NCBI GenBank assembly: GCA_963814355.1
Contig: CAWFCZ010000018.1
Span: 682,001 to 746,000, forward strand
Direction: 5' to 3'
DNA: 64,000 bases
Source of the DNA: JADGOV01 sp963814355
GTDB lineage: Bacteria; Actinomycetota; Actinomycetes; JADGOV01
Below the pieces are notes generated by a model. The model was not told the origin of the DNA and did no database searches. It saw only the letters and a list, made by a program, of their open reading frames with translations. The number at the start of each line of letters is the position of its first letter. Positions within the stretch are counted from its first letter, which is position 1. A program made the translations under genes and the position numbers. Positions 6,929 to 16,500 of the stretch are shown one piece after another.

Positions 6929-8992
6929 CTAGCTGCTCCGCTCGGCGGGGCCGGCATCGGCTACCACCATCTCGGAGCCCACCCCGTCGGAGCCCACCAC
7001 GGCCAGCACGCCCGGGCCGTAGTCGTGCAGCTTCCGCGCTCCGATGCCGCCGATGGCCGCCAGCTCGGCCAGGGTTCCCGGCTTGACCCGCGCGATGGCG
7101 CCCAGCGTCGCGTCGGTGAATACGCAGAAAGCCGGCTGCTTGCGCTCTCTCGCCTGTTCCAGGCGCCACCGCCGAAGCCGCTCGAACAGCGCACCGTCCG
7201 CCGGGGCTGCCGGCCGGTGTCCGGGCCCTTCCCGATTCCGGCCCCGGGAGGGCGGGGTCGGCCGTAGGCCATCCAGGAACCGGCTCGGCGACCGCCCCCG
7301 CCGCCCACCCGGGGCCCTGGACAGTGCCCAGGACAGGGCGAGATGGCGCTGCGCCCGGGTGATGCCCACGTAGAACAGCCGCCGCTCTTCGGCGATCTGG
7401 GCGTCGGTGGTGGCATAGCTGATCGGCAGCGTGCCCTCGGTCAGCCCGACCAGGAAGACGGCGTCCCACTCCAGACCCTTTGCGGCGTGTAGGGATGCCA
7501 GCGCGACCCCGTCGACCGGTGGCGCGTCCTGAGCCGCCGCCCGCTGGGCCAGTTCGGCGGCGAAAGCGGGCAGGTCGGTCTCGGGCTCGGCAGCCGCCAT
7601 GTCTTCCGCGAGACGCACGATGGCGCCCACCGACTCCCAGCGCTCCCGCGCGGCTCCGGGGCTCGCCGGCGGTGTCCGGGACCAGCCGGCCGAGGACAGC
7701 ACCGCCTCGACATCGGCGACCAACCGGCCGCTCGACCCGCCGGCGTCCCCTGCCGAGCTCGGGGCCGGCTCCTCTCCGAACCGGCCGGCGGCCCGCAGCA
7801 ACACCATTGCCCGGCGCACCTCGGGTCGTTCGAAGAACCGCTCCGCGCCGCGGAGCAGGTACGGCACCCCGGCGTCGGCAAACGCCTGCTCGTAGGCCTG
7901 AGACTGGGCGTTGATCCGGTACAGCACGGCGATGTCCCTGGCCGCCGTCCCGCCAGTGATCAACCGTTGGCAGGCGGCGGCGGTGGCGGCCGCCTCGGCG
8001 GGCTCGTCGGGATACTCGCGAAAGGTCGGCGGCGGGCCGGCGGGCCGCTGCGCGGTCAGCGGCAGGCGCTCACCGACCGGCCCGCGGTTGCGGACCGCAT
8101 TGGCGAGGGCAACGACCTCCGGGGTCGAACGGTAGTCCCTGACGAGCCGTACCACGGTGGCGTTCGGGAAGCGCCGCGGAAACTCCAGCAGGTACGACGA
8201 CCGGGCGCCGGTGAAGGTGTAGATCGTCTGGCCGGCGTCGCCGACCACGCAGAGGTCGTCCCGGTCGCCGAGCCAGGCGTCGAGCAACTGCTGTTGCAAG
8301 GGGTTGACGTCCTGGTACTCGTCCACTACGAAGTACCGGTAACGGCCACGGACCTCGGCCGCGACGTGCCGGTTGTCCGAGATCACCCCGGCCGCCAGCA
8401 GCAGCAGGTCTTCGAAGTCCACCACTCCTACGGCGGTCTTGACCTCCTCGTACGCGGCCGCCACGGCGGCCACCTCATCGGGTGGTAGCGGCGGCTGACG
8501 GCCGGCCCGAGCGGCGGCCGAGGAGTAGGCCGTGGGCGCGGTGAGCGATGCCTTGGCCCACTCGAGCTCCCCGGTCAGGTCACGCAGCACGGTTCCGCCC
8601 ACCGGGCGGTGCAGGGTGGTTGACGCCGCCTGGGCCACCAGCCGAAGTTTGCTGTCGACCACCCTCGGCAGGGCGACGCCGAGCGCCTTGGGATAGAAGT
8701 AGCCGAGCTGACGCAGAGCGGCGGAGTGGAAGGTCCTGGCCTGCACCCCCGGCACGCCGAGTGCCCGCAGCCTGGTGCGCATTTCGGCCGCCGCCCTGGT
8801 GGTGAAGGTCACGGCCTGAATCTCCGATACCGGCACGGCCCCGGAGTGCACTGCGTAGGCGATCCGCGCGGTGATCGCCCGCGTCTTGCCCGTGCCAGCT
8901 CCGGCGAGTACGCAGACCGGACCGCGAACGGCTTCGGCGACGGCCCGCTGCTCGCCGTCCAAGCCGGCCAACAGGTCGGCGCACACACTCAC
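6929..8992 (-). CDS. uvrD2: ATP-dependent DNA helicase UvrD2 (SF1, HRDC domain)
   Basis: A 687-residue superfamily 1A helicase. Visible motifs include Walker A GAGTGKTRA (about residues 31-39), motif Ia QAVTFTTRAAAEM, Walker B VVDEYQDVNP, GDAGQTIYTF (motif III), a DYRST segment and the C-terminal motif VGITRAQRHL. The last 70 residues form an HRDC domain (KQPAFCVFTDATLGAIARVKPGTLAELAAIGGIGARKL), which distinguishes UvrD2 from UvrD1/PcrA. UvrD2 is a 3'-5' DNA translocase/helicase of DNA repair, essential in M. tuberculosis. The GTG start has GAGAGG upstream. It is divergent from mycoredoxin and next to whiB7, matching the mycobacterial whiB7-uvrD2-mrx1 order. Confidence 0.92.
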   Translation of the reverse strand: MSVCADLLAGLDGEQRAVAEAVRGPVCVLAGAGTGKTRAITARIAYAVHSGAVPVSEIQAVTFTTRAAAEMRTRLRALGVPGVQARTFHSAALRQLGYFYPKALGVALPRVVDSKLRLVAQAASTTLHRPVGGTVLRDLTGELEWAKASLTAPTAYSSAAARAGRQPPLPPDEVAAVAAAYEEVKTAVGVVDFEDLLLLAAGVISDNRHVAAEVRGRYRYFVVDEYQDVNPLQQQLLDAWLGDRDDLCVVGDAGQTIYTFTGARSSYLLEFPRRFPNATVVRLVRDYRSTPEVVALANAVRNRGPVGERLPLTAQRPAGPPPTFREYPDEPAEAAATAAACQRLITGGTAARDIAVLYRINAQSQAYEQAFADAGVPYLLRGAERFFERPEVRRAMVLLRAAGRFGEEPAPSSAGDAGGSSGRLVADVEAVLSSAGWSRTPPASPGAARERWESVGAIVRLAEDMAAAEPETDLPAFAAELAQRAAAQDAPPVDGVALASLHAAKGLEWDAVFLVGLTEGTLPISYATTDAQIAEERRLFYVGITRAQRHLALSWALSRAPGGRRGRSPSRFLDGLRPTPPSRGRNREGPGHRPAAPADGALFERLRRWRLEQARERKQPAFCVFTDATLGAIARVKPGTLAELAAIGGIGARKLHDYGPGVLAVVGSDGVGSEMVVADAGPAERSS

Positions 8993-9046
8993 CCGACCAT
9001 CCTCTCAGCCGGGCGGGGACCGGCCAGCGCGGTGGATCCGCGAGCC

Positions 9047-9073
9047 GGGAAGTTCAGCCCCGCTCGCCCGGTT
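9047..9073 (+). promoter_or_regulatory. SigR/SigH-type promoter of the mycoredoxin gene
   Basis: GGGAAG at 9047-9052, exactly 18 bases, then GTT at 9071-9073. The thiol-stress sigma factors SigR (Streptomyces) and SigH (mycobacteria) recognise GGGAAT-N18-GTT, so only the last -35 base differs. The GTG of mycoredoxin is 50 bases downstream. Mycoredoxin belongs to the known SigR/SigH regulons, which supports the call. Identified by eye. Confidence 0.6.
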
Positions 9074-9122
9074 GACGCCAGTGATGCCGCCATCGAAACC
9101 GTCGCAGCCTCTTGGAGCCAGT

Positions 9123-9386
9123 GTGGACCAGGGCAGTCATGATCGACAGCTTGTGATCTACAGCACGGTCTGGTGCGGCTACTGCACCCGCTTGAAGCGA
9201 CAGCTGGAGCGGGCCGGCGTCCCCTTCCGCAACGTCGACATCGAGCAAGATCCGGCCGCTGCCGCCTTTGTCGAGCAGGCGAACGGGGGGAGCCAGACGG
9301 TACCGACGGTGCATTTGCCGGACGGCGCGACGATGACCAATCCCAGTTTCGCCCAACTTCAGCGGGCCATGGCCCAGCCCGCATAA
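9123..9386 (+). CDS. mrx1: Mycoredoxin (glutaredoxin-like, CGYC)
   Basis: An 87-residue thioredoxin-fold protein with the active-site motif CGYC in STVWCGYCTRLK near residues 18-21, and the conserved cis-proline segment TVPTV. These are hallmarks of mycoredoxin-1, which uses mycothiol to reduce mycothiolated proteins and S-mycothiol mixed disulfides in the cytoplasm. The C-terminal NPSFAQLQRAM helix is typical. The GTG at 9123 follows GGAG by five bases. It is divergent from uvrD2 and preceded by a SigR-type promoter, consistent with induction by disulfide stress. Length and motif match the family. Confidence 0.9.
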   Translation: MDQGSHDRQLVIYSTVWCGYCTRLKRQLERAGVPFRNVDIEQDPAAAAFVEQANGGSQTVPTVHLPDGATMTNPSFAQLQRAMAQPA

Positions 9387-9408
9387 GGTCTGCGAAAACT
9401 CCTTCTAT

Positions 9409-9424
9409 GGTCCACCATTGGACC
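9409..9424. promoter_or_regulatory. Perfect 6-bp palindrome upstream of the GAF-ANTAR gene
   Basis: GGTCCA-CCAT-TGGACC, a perfect inverted repeat in the gap between mycoredoxin and the GAF-ANTAR gene, 22 bases after the mycoredoxin stop. It could be an operator or a short RNA hairpin; there is no T-run to make it a classical terminator. It also argues against starting the GAF-ANTAR protein at the TTG at 9418, which lies inside the palindrome. Role unproven. Confidence 0.35.
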
Positions 9425-9504
9425 CTGACTGGTCGTCAAACGCGGCCGGTCATGAACCATGGCTGCTCGCCGATCCGGCGTGCGGCCCACCTCGTAAACC
9501 GGTG

Positions 9505-10383
9505 GTGACGGGCGTGACGATCGCGGCGGGGTTGGACTCTCCGGTGGTCACGGCGGCGCTGACCGCGACCGCCACGGTCACCGGGATGGAGGTCGTCTTC
9601 ATCGGTGGGCTCACCGAGGAAGACTTCACCTTCCAGCGGGTGCTCGGGCACTGGGAGGGCCTCGCCGAAGGCCTCACCCGCCCCCGTGCCGACTCGTTCT
9701 GCGCCCGGCTGCTGGCCGGCGGCCCCACCGCCACCGCCGATGCTCGGTCTGAGCCGGCCTATGCCTCGGTGACCCAAGTAGCTCACCGCGAGGTGCGGTC
9801 CTACGTTGGCGTCCCGATCCGGGACGCCACGGGTTGCGTCCTGGGCACGCTGTGCGCGGTCGACTCCTCCTCGGTCCCGGTCACCGACGGGGCGGTCGCC
9901 ATTCTGCGCGATCTCGCAGACCTGATTGCGGTCCACCTGCGCACGGTGCCGCCGCCCGGCGTCGTGATTCGCCGGACCGGCCTCGGCTGGCAGGTGGAAA
10001 GCAACCCGGGCGAGGCGGCGGACGGCGCAACGGCGCCGGAGTCCGACTTGGTCACCGCTCTGACGCTTGCCGACCTGGTGGCCGCCGAAGTGCCGCCCAG
10101 CCCGCCGCGGCGCCCGGAGACGGAACTGGACGAGGTCGGGCGGCTTCGCATCCTGGTCGACCAGTTGGAACACGCCCTGACCGCTCGGGTCGCGGTCGAA
10201 CAGGCCATTGGAGTGCTCTGCGAGCGCTACCGTCTGGCGCCGCGAGCGGCCTTCGACCGACTCCGCAGGGCGGCCCGCTCGCGTGGGCGGCGGGTGCACC
10301 ACCTAGCCGGGGAAGTCGTGGCTTCCTCCTCGAGGGCCGGGATCCCGTTGCCGCCCGAGTTGGCGCCGCGCCGACTGTCCTAG
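9505..10383 (+). CDS. GAF-ANTAR domain RNA-binding regulator
   Basis: About 292 residues. The N-terminal half is a GAF sensor domain (VTAALTATATVTGMEV, then YVGVPIRDATGCVLGTLCAVD). A variable linker leads to a C-terminal ANTAR domain at about residues 230-285 (RVAVEQAIGVLCERYRLAPR). ANTAR proteins bind paired hexaloop hairpins in nascent RNA and prevent termination; the GAF domain likely binds a small ligand or responds to redox state. The frame is open from a TTG at 9418, but family starts fit the GTG at 9505 better; neither has a clear ribosome-binding site. Its 3' end overlaps the convergent nudC gene by 81 bases. Targets cannot be predicted here. Confidence 0.75.
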   Translation: MTGVTIAAGLDSPVVTAALTATATVTGMEVVFIGGLTEEDFTFQRVLGHWEGLAEGLTRPRADSFCARLLAGGPTATADARSEPAYASVTQVAHREVRSYVGVPIRDATGCVLGTLCAVDSSSVPVTDGAVAILRDLADLIAVHLRTVPPPGVVIRRTGLGWQVESNPGEAADGATAPESDLVTALTLADLVAAEVPPSPPRRPETELDEVGRLRILVDQLEHALTARVAVEQAIGVLCERYRLAPRAAFDRLRRAARSRGRRVHHLAGEVVASSSRAGIPLPPELAPRRLS

Positions 10384-11307
10384 CGTTGCCGGTCGGCCCG
10401 ACCCGCTCGCCCGGTCGCCGTTATCCACCCACCGCCGCAGCAGCCAGTGCGCGATCGACACGGCTGACGGGGTGCCGGCGCTGCCGTCGAGGATCTCCGT
10501 GCGGTGGAACCAGTACGCCTCGGCCAGTTCAGCAGGATCCGGCCGCAGCTGCGCGTAGTCGGCGCGTGCGGTGAAGCCGAGCATCAGGCTGGACGGCAAT
10601 GGCCAGGGCTGGCTACCGGCGTAGCGGATCTCCGTGACCTCGAGGCCCACTTCCTCGGCCACCTCCCGGGCCACCGCCTGCTCCAGGGACTCGCCGGCCT
10701 CGACGAAGCCGGCCAGAATGCTGAACCGGCCGGCCGGCCAGGACTGACCCCGACCGAGTACCACCCGGTCCCCGCCGTCATGCACCAACATGATCACGGC
10801 CGGGTCGAGCCGGGGAAAGTATTCCGAGCCGTCCGCCGGGCAGCGCCGGACCGACCCACCGGCGGCACTCTGCGTCCGTGCGCCACACCGCGGACAGTGC
10901 GGCATCGTGGCATGCCAGTTCGCCACAGCCACGGCGTGGGTGAGCAGGCCAGCGTGGCGATCGTCGAGGAGTGCCCCGACATCGCGCAACCCCATGAGCC
11001 GGGCGGCGCCCGCCGGGGCACCCGGCAGCGGCCCGGCCACCGCGAAGTATGCCGTCCCCGCGTCCTCCCCCAGGTACAGCCGCTCGCCGCGCGGCATCCG
11101 TCCGGGAGCGTCCAGCACGAGACTCGGTGGATCTGCCGAAATGTCGACCAGCGCCCGCCCGTCGTCAATGACGAACGCCCGGGTGGACGAGTCGCCCCAG
11201 GCGCGAGCCAGGTACGCCTCGTCCGTGCGCCGGTGTGTCGCCCGGTTGACACCGCGCCTGGCCAACGCCGGCGGAGGATCCGGCGGCGGGGCGGCCGTGC
11301 TGACCAT
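10303..11307 (-). CDS. nudC: NAD(+)/NADH pyrophosphatase NudC (Nudix)
   Basis: A 334-residue NudC-type Nudix hydrolase. In order it has an N-terminal NudC domain, a four-cysteine zinc ribbon (CPRCG...), the Nudix box GFVEAGESLEQAVAREVAEEVG and, just after it, SQPWPLPSS, the SQPWPFPxS signature that defines NADH pyrophosphatases. It hydrolyses NAD(H) to NMN(H) and AMP and can remove NAD caps from RNA. The ATG at 11307 gives near-normal length, with about 25 extra N-terminal residues. The C-terminal tail is Arg/Gly-rich and overlaps the GAF-ANTAR gene. It corresponds to M. tuberculosis Rv3199c, which also lies near uvrD2 and mrx1. Confidence 0.9.
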   Translation of the reverse strand: MVSTAAPPPDPPPALARRGVNRATHRRTDEAYLARAWGDSSTRAFVIDDGRALVDISADPPSLVLDAPGRMPRGERLYLGEDAGTAYFAVAGPLPGAPAGAARLMGLRDVGALLDDRHAGLLTHAVAVANWHATMPHCPRCGARTQSAAGGSVRRCPADGSEYFPRLDPAVIMLVHDGGDRVVLGRGQSWPAGRFSILAGFVEAGESLEQAVAREVAEEVGLEVTEIRYAGSQPWPLPSSLMLGFTARADYAQLRPDPAELAEAYWFHRTEILDGSAGTPSAVSIAHWLLRRWVDNGDRASGSGRPATLGQSARRQLGRQRDPGPRGGSHDFPG

Positions 11308-11405
11308 CTTCGGGCTATCCCCGCTGGCACGGCCGTCAAGCACGCCGGGCGCGCCGCCGGTCTCGATGACTCGGCCGCGACGAGAAACGCGGCTAACGTT
11401 CGGGG

Positions 11406-12302
11406 GTGCGCCTGGCCACGTTCAACCTGCTGCACGGTCGATCCGTCGAGGACCAGACCGTCGACCCGGATCGCCTTCGAGCTGCCGCGAACCAGCTGGA
11501 CGCGGACGTTGTGTGCCTTCAGGAAGTGGACTTCCGGCAAAGCCGGTCCCATCACCACGACTTGACCCAGGTGGTCGCGGACGCGATGGATGCGCCGGCG
11601 TGGCGCTTCGAGCCGACCCTGGTCGGCGTACCGGGTGGCGCCTGGCGCAAACCGGGTCGGCACGCCTGCGCGGCTCACAGTTCGGACAGTGCGCCCGGCG
11701 CGGATGGCCCGCTGGGTCCTGGCGGGGGCGATTATGGCTCGAGGCAACCGATGGAGGCGGCGTACGGCGTCGGCCTGGTTTCCCGCCATCCGGTACGCCA
11801 GTGGCAGGGCATCCGATTTGCGCCCGCCCCGATCCGGGCCCCCGTCCTGATGCCCGGCACCGGCCGGCCGATGCTGCTGGTCGACGAGCCCCGGGCCGGG
11901 CTCGCCGCCGTCCTCGACACACCGGAGGGGCCGCTGACCGTGGTCTGTACGCATCTGTCCTTCGTGCCCGGCTGGAACGTGCGCCAGTTACGACAGTTGA
12001 CTGCGGCGGTTGCCGACCTGCCCGAACCGCTGGTCCTGCTCGGCGACCTTAATCTGCCCGGGTCGGTACCCCGGCTGGTCACCGGCTGGCAGCAACTAGC
12101 CCGGGTGGCGACCTATCCCGCGTGGCAACCGCGAGTCCAGCTCGACCACGCGCTGGCCCGGGAGCCGGGTTGGACGCCGACCACGGTGGACGCGGTACGC
12201 CTTCCCCTGTCCGATCACCGCGCCCTGCTGATCGACACACCGTTGCCGACTCCGGGCCGGCGCGTGTCGACCTCGCCTTTTCAGCGGCGCATGGGAAGGT
12301 AA
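11406..12302 (+). CDS. Endonuclease/exonuclease/phosphatase (EEP) family hydrolase
   Basis: A 298-residue EEP-fold protein with the expected metal and catalytic motifs: RLATFNLLHG at the N-terminus, VVCLQEVDF (metal-binding glutamate), VCTHLSFVPG, LLGDLNLPG and the C-terminal LPLSDHRAL catalytic histidine. The fold covers nucleases, phosphodiesterases and phosphatases, so the substrate is open. There is no signal peptide, so it is probably cytoplasmic. The GTG at 11406 begins only six residues before the first motif, which supports the start. It is divergent from nudC, with about 100 bases between, and is followed on the same strand by the CapA-like gene. Confidence 0.85.
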   Translation: MRLATFNLLHGRSVEDQTVDPDRLRAAANQLDADVVCLQEVDFRQSRSHHHDLTQVVADAMDAPAWRFEPTLVGVPGGAWRKPGRHACAAHSSDSAPGADGPLGPGGGDYGSRQPMEAAYGVGLVSRHPVRQWQGIRFAPAPIRAPVLMPGTGRPMLLVDEPRAGLAAVLDTPEGPLTVVCTHLSFVPGWNVRQLRQLTAAVADLPEPLVLLGDLNLPGSVPRLVTGWQQLARVATYPAWQPRVQLDHALAREPGWTPTTVDAVRLPLSDHRALLIDTPLPTPGRRVSTSPFQRRMGR

Positions 12303-12334
12303 CCGGGATAGGTCAATCGTGGGGGGAGCCGCCG

Positions 12335-13513
12335 GTGCGTCACGGTCGCGCCGCTCACACTCCGCGGTGCCGCGAACCCGCGGATCTCGCCGTGAGGTTG
12401 GGATCCGGTGTGTTCGCCGGCGCGCTCGCCGCCGGACTGCTGTCCTGTTCTGCGGCCGGATCGGACCGCCCGACCGTCGCCGACGCCCGCGCCTCGCCGG
12501 TCGGTACTCCCGCCGCAGGGCGCAGCCAACCCTCGACCCTGCCGGTTGACCCGTCCCACAGGCGGTCGGACCGACCCAACACCACGGTGCGACTCGCCTT
12601 CGGTGGTGACGTGCACTTCGAAGGCGCCGACCGGGCCCGGTTAGCGGCGAACCCGGCCACCGCGTTCGGTCCGGTCGCCACCCTGCTGCGTGCGGCCGAC
12701 CTCGCGATGGTGAATCTGGAGACGGCGGTCACCACGCGCGGCACACCGGCGGCGAAACGATTCGTTTTCCGTGCTCCGCCGGCGGCCTTCGCGGCCCTGC
12801 GCGCGGCGGGGGTCGACGTGGTCACCCAGGCCAACAACCACGGCATGGACTACGGCCCGGTCGGATTACGCGACTCGCTGGCCGCTGCCAAGGCGGCCGG
12901 CTTCCCGGTGGTCGGCATCGGTACGGACGCCGGCGGAGCCTTCGCACCGTGGACCACGACGATTCGTGGGGAACGGATCGCGGTCCTCGGTGCCACCCAG
13001 GTGCTGGACGCCAATCTTGTCTCGGCGTGGACGGCGGGACCGGACAAGCCGGGGCTGGCATCGGCGAAAGACGTCCCTCGAATGCTCGATGCGGTCCGTG
13101 CCGCCCGGGCCAGCGCGGATGTCGTGGTGGTCTACCTGCATTGGGGCACCGAGATGCACAGCTGCCCGACCGACGCCCAGCAGAACCTGGCGAAAGCCGT
13201 GGCCGCCGCCGGCGCCGACGTCATCGTCGGCTCGCACGCCCATGTACTGCTCGGTGGCGGTCGGCTGGGCGCCAGCTACGTCGATTACGGGCTGGGCAAC
13301 TTCGTCTTCTACGCCCGTAGCGGGCCGACCCTCTCCTCCGGCGTGCTGACGCTCACCCTCGACGGGCGGACGGTACGCTCCGCCCGCTTCGACCCGGCCC
13401 GAATATCCGGCGGAGTGCCGGTGCCGCTCACCGGCGCCGCAGCGGCGGCCGCGGGGCGCGCCTGGCAGCGGCTACGGGACTGTTCCGGACTGCAACCCGT
13501 TCCCTCGTCGTGA
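12335..13513 (+). CDS. CapA/PgsA-family poly-gamma-glutamate-type phosphoesterase lipoprotein
   Basis: A 392-residue protein with a lipoprotein signal: hydrophobic GVFAGALAAGLLSC ends in a lipobox, with Cys38 as the likely lipidation site. A Ser/Thr/Pro-rich linker follows, then a CapA calcineurin-like domain with FGGDVHFEG, MVNLETAVT, VVTQANNHGMDYG, VVVYLHWGTEM, VIVGSHAHVL and YGLGNFVF. CapA proteins are metallophosphatase-fold enzymes first linked to poly-gamma-glutamate capsule; most actinobacterial members have unknown substrates. The GTG at 12335 has GGGGGAG six bases upstream. It is probably anchored outside the membrane. Its 3' end overlaps the convergent adnB gene by 42 bases. Confidence 0.85.
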   Translation: MRHGRAAHTPRCREPADLAVRLGSGVFAGALAAGLLSCSAAGSDRPTVADARASPVGTPAAGRSQPSTLPVDPSHRRSDRPNTTVRLAFGGDVHFEGADRARLAANPATAFGPVATLLRAADLAMVNLETAVTTRGTPAAKRFVFRAPPAAFAALRAAGVDVVTQANNHGMDYGPVGLRDSLAAAKAAGFPVVGIGTDAGGAFAPWTTTIRGERIAVLGATQVLDANLVSAWTAGPDKPGLASAKDVPRMLDAVRAARASADVVVVYLHWGTEMHSCPTDAQQNLAKAVAAAGADVIVGSHAHVLLGGGRLGASYVDYGLGNFVFYARSGPTLSSGVLTLTLDGRTVRSARFDPARISGGVPVPLTGAAAAAAGRAWQRLRDCSGLQPVPSS

Positions 13514-16500
13514 CCCGTTCGGTGAGCCTGACACTCCGGCGTCGCCTGGCTCCTCCGCAGGCGCCGCCGCGCACACGGGCAGCGCCTCGACCAGCCGGCG
13601 TAGCCCGGTCTCGTCGAGGAGGTCGATGGGTGTGACCGTGACGTTGTCCCGCACATAGTGGAAGCCCGCGCGCACCCGATCTGGACGAACCCGCTTCAGC
13701 TGTGCCCATGCCAGCCGGTAGGCGGCCAGTTGCACCGCAGCCGCGCCCGCCCCGGCCGTCGACGGCTGCGCCCCGGTCTTCCAGTCGATCACCGTCCAGC
13801 CACCGTCCGCGTCGGCGAAGACCGCGTCCATCCGGCCTCGGACGGCGGCTCCGCCGATCCGGGTGTCGAAGGGCACTTCCACCTCGACCGGTGTCCGGGT
13901 CCACCAAGCACTGCGCGAGAAGGCGTGCTGCAGCACGGCCAACTCGGCATCGGCAGCCGCGCCTTCGTCGCCGGCACCGGCAAGCTCATCGAGGTCCAGC
14001 AGTTTTAGCTGGCCGTAGAAGGTTTCCAGCCAGGCGTGGAAGGCGGTACCCCGGCGGGCGGCCGGAGTCGGGCGTTGGGGCAGCGGGCGACGCAACGCCC
14101 GGGCCAGCGACTCCGGGTCATCAGCCAGCCGGACCAAATGGGTGACGCTGAGGCGGTCCGGTACCACTACCTCGCGGACGGCGCCGGCCTCCTCGGCTGC
14201 CGTGTCACGTTCAGCACGCAGCAGCCGAGCCTCCGCCGCCCACCGTTGGGCCAGGCGGGCGTCCTCGGCACCGCCCGGGTACTCGCCGCCGCGCCCGTCG
14301 TCGACTGCCGCGCCCATGGTGATCTGCGGCGATTGCGAGGCGGCCTCGACGGCCCGGGCCGCCTCGCGCAGCGCCTCGTAGGCCGGGCCGCCCGGCGGTT
14401 CCGGCCACTGCGCGGTCGGTGGGCTCGCGTGCTGCGGATTGGAAGCGTCGGCTGCCGGCTCCGGGCACCAGTGCGTCGGGGCCGCGCCGCCGGCCGCCTG
14501 CGACGCGGCCGTGATCTCGGTGAGGAAGACCGACGGGCCGAGCCGGCTCTTGCCCTCCCCCCACCAGAAGCCGGAACACAGCACGACCCGCGATGCCCTG
14601 GTCAGCGCCACATAAGCCAGTCGTCGCTCCTCCAACTCCTCCCGCTCGCCGACGGCCGAGTCGAAGGCGCCGGCATCGGCGGCGGTGAGACCGGCGAGAT
14701 GAGGGAGGTCGGCGGCATCGCCACGCAGCGGAAAGGGCAGCAGCTTCGCGTTGTGCGTCCACTTCGTACTGACTCTCGGGCGGGCCGGAAAGATCGCCGA
14801 GGACCCGCCCGACGCCAGCCCGGGAACCGCTACTACCGGCCACTCCAGGCCCTTCGCTGCGTGCACCGTCAGAATCTTCACGCTGTCCCCAGAACCGACC
14901 CGCCCGGTTTCGAGGCCGAATTCCTCCTCCTCCGCCGCCCTGAGGTAGGCCAGGAAGGCCCGCAGCGACGGCTCCTCCGCCTCGCCGGCGAACTCGACGG
15001 TGGCATCGGAGAACGCGTCGAGATCGGCCCGGGCGGAGATCGCATCCGCGCCGCCCCGAGCGGCGACCTCGACATCAAGACCGAGGGTACGTTCCACGTC
15101 AGCCACCAGATCCGGCAATGGTTGATCCACCCGCTGGCGCAGTGCGGCGATCTCGTCCCCGAAGGCCCGCAGTCGGGCGTACGCCGTGACCGAGAACGCC
15201 GTGTCCGGCCCAGGGTCGTCCACTGCCTCGACGAGGCTTCCCAGCCGTCCCTCGTCCGACGCCGCGACCACCTCGGCTACCGAGTCGGCGCCAGCCGCTT
15301 TGCCTTCCGCGCGCGCCGTCGACTCGTCTTCGGCGGTCCCGTCCCGAGCCAGCCACCGAGCCCGATCGCCGAGCGCCACCAGATCACGGGCACCGACCCG
15401 CATCCGGGGAGCGGTGAGCAGCCGGATCACGGCGTCGTTGGCCGAGGTGTCCTCCAGAATTCGCAGGACGGAGATCACATCGAGTACGTCGGGGACAGTG
15501 AGCAGCCCACCCAGCCCGACCACCTCGACCGGGACCTGCCGAGACTCCAGGGCGCGGCGCAGCAAGGGAAACTGAGACCGCTTCCGGCAGAGGACTGCAA
15601 CATCACCTGCAGTGAGCGCAGCCTCGGCCGGCACCGAGCCATCCGACCCCGAGCCGGCCGGCACCGAGGCGGCAAGGAGCCCGGCGATCCGGTCCGCGAC
15701 CCAGTCCGCCTCGGCCATGGTGGTCTCCAACAGCGCGCACTCGACGCGACCTCGACCCCGCCCGTTCTCGGTCGGGCGAAGCGCCGGCACGTCGGGGTCG
15801 CTGGCCCGCAGTGGTTGCGCCAGCCGGTTGGCGACGCCGAGGATTGCCTCGGCGTTGCGGAAACTGGTCGCCAGGTGGCGCACCGGAACCGCTCGCCCGG
15901 CAGCGGCGAAGTGCTGCGGGAACCGGCGCAGGCCGCCGGCACCGGCCCCCCGCCAGCCGTAGATCGACTGGCACGGATCACCGACCGCCGTCACGGGATG
16001 GCCATCGCCGTAGAGCGCCCGAAGCAGTTCTCGCTGGGCATGCCCGGTGTCCTGGTACTCATCGAGCAGGACGACCGGGTACCGCGAGCGCTCGATCCGG
16101 GCGACCTCAGGGTGTCGGAGGGCGATCCTGGCGGCCAGGGCTACCTGGTCGCCGTAGTCGATGACGCCGCGGGCGGCCTTGGCGGCCAGGTAGCCCTCGA
16201 CCAACGGCAGCAGCGCCCGCGTGATCGCCGTGGTGGCCGCCAGCCTGGTGACCATCGGCGACCTGCCCTCGTAGCTGGCCACTCGGGCGGCCCAGCGCTC
16301 GATCTCGGCGCGCAACTCGCCAGGCGTGCGCAGGTGCTCGGCCAGTTCACCCGCGAGTGCCAGTACCGCATCGGTCACCCACGGCGGCCCGTTGGGCACG
16401 TCGTCCATCGGGCCGGCGTAGGCACCGACGACACCGGCCGCCAACTGCCACTGCACCGCCGGAGGGATCAGTCGGGCGCCGGGTTCGGCGGCCTCCCGAA

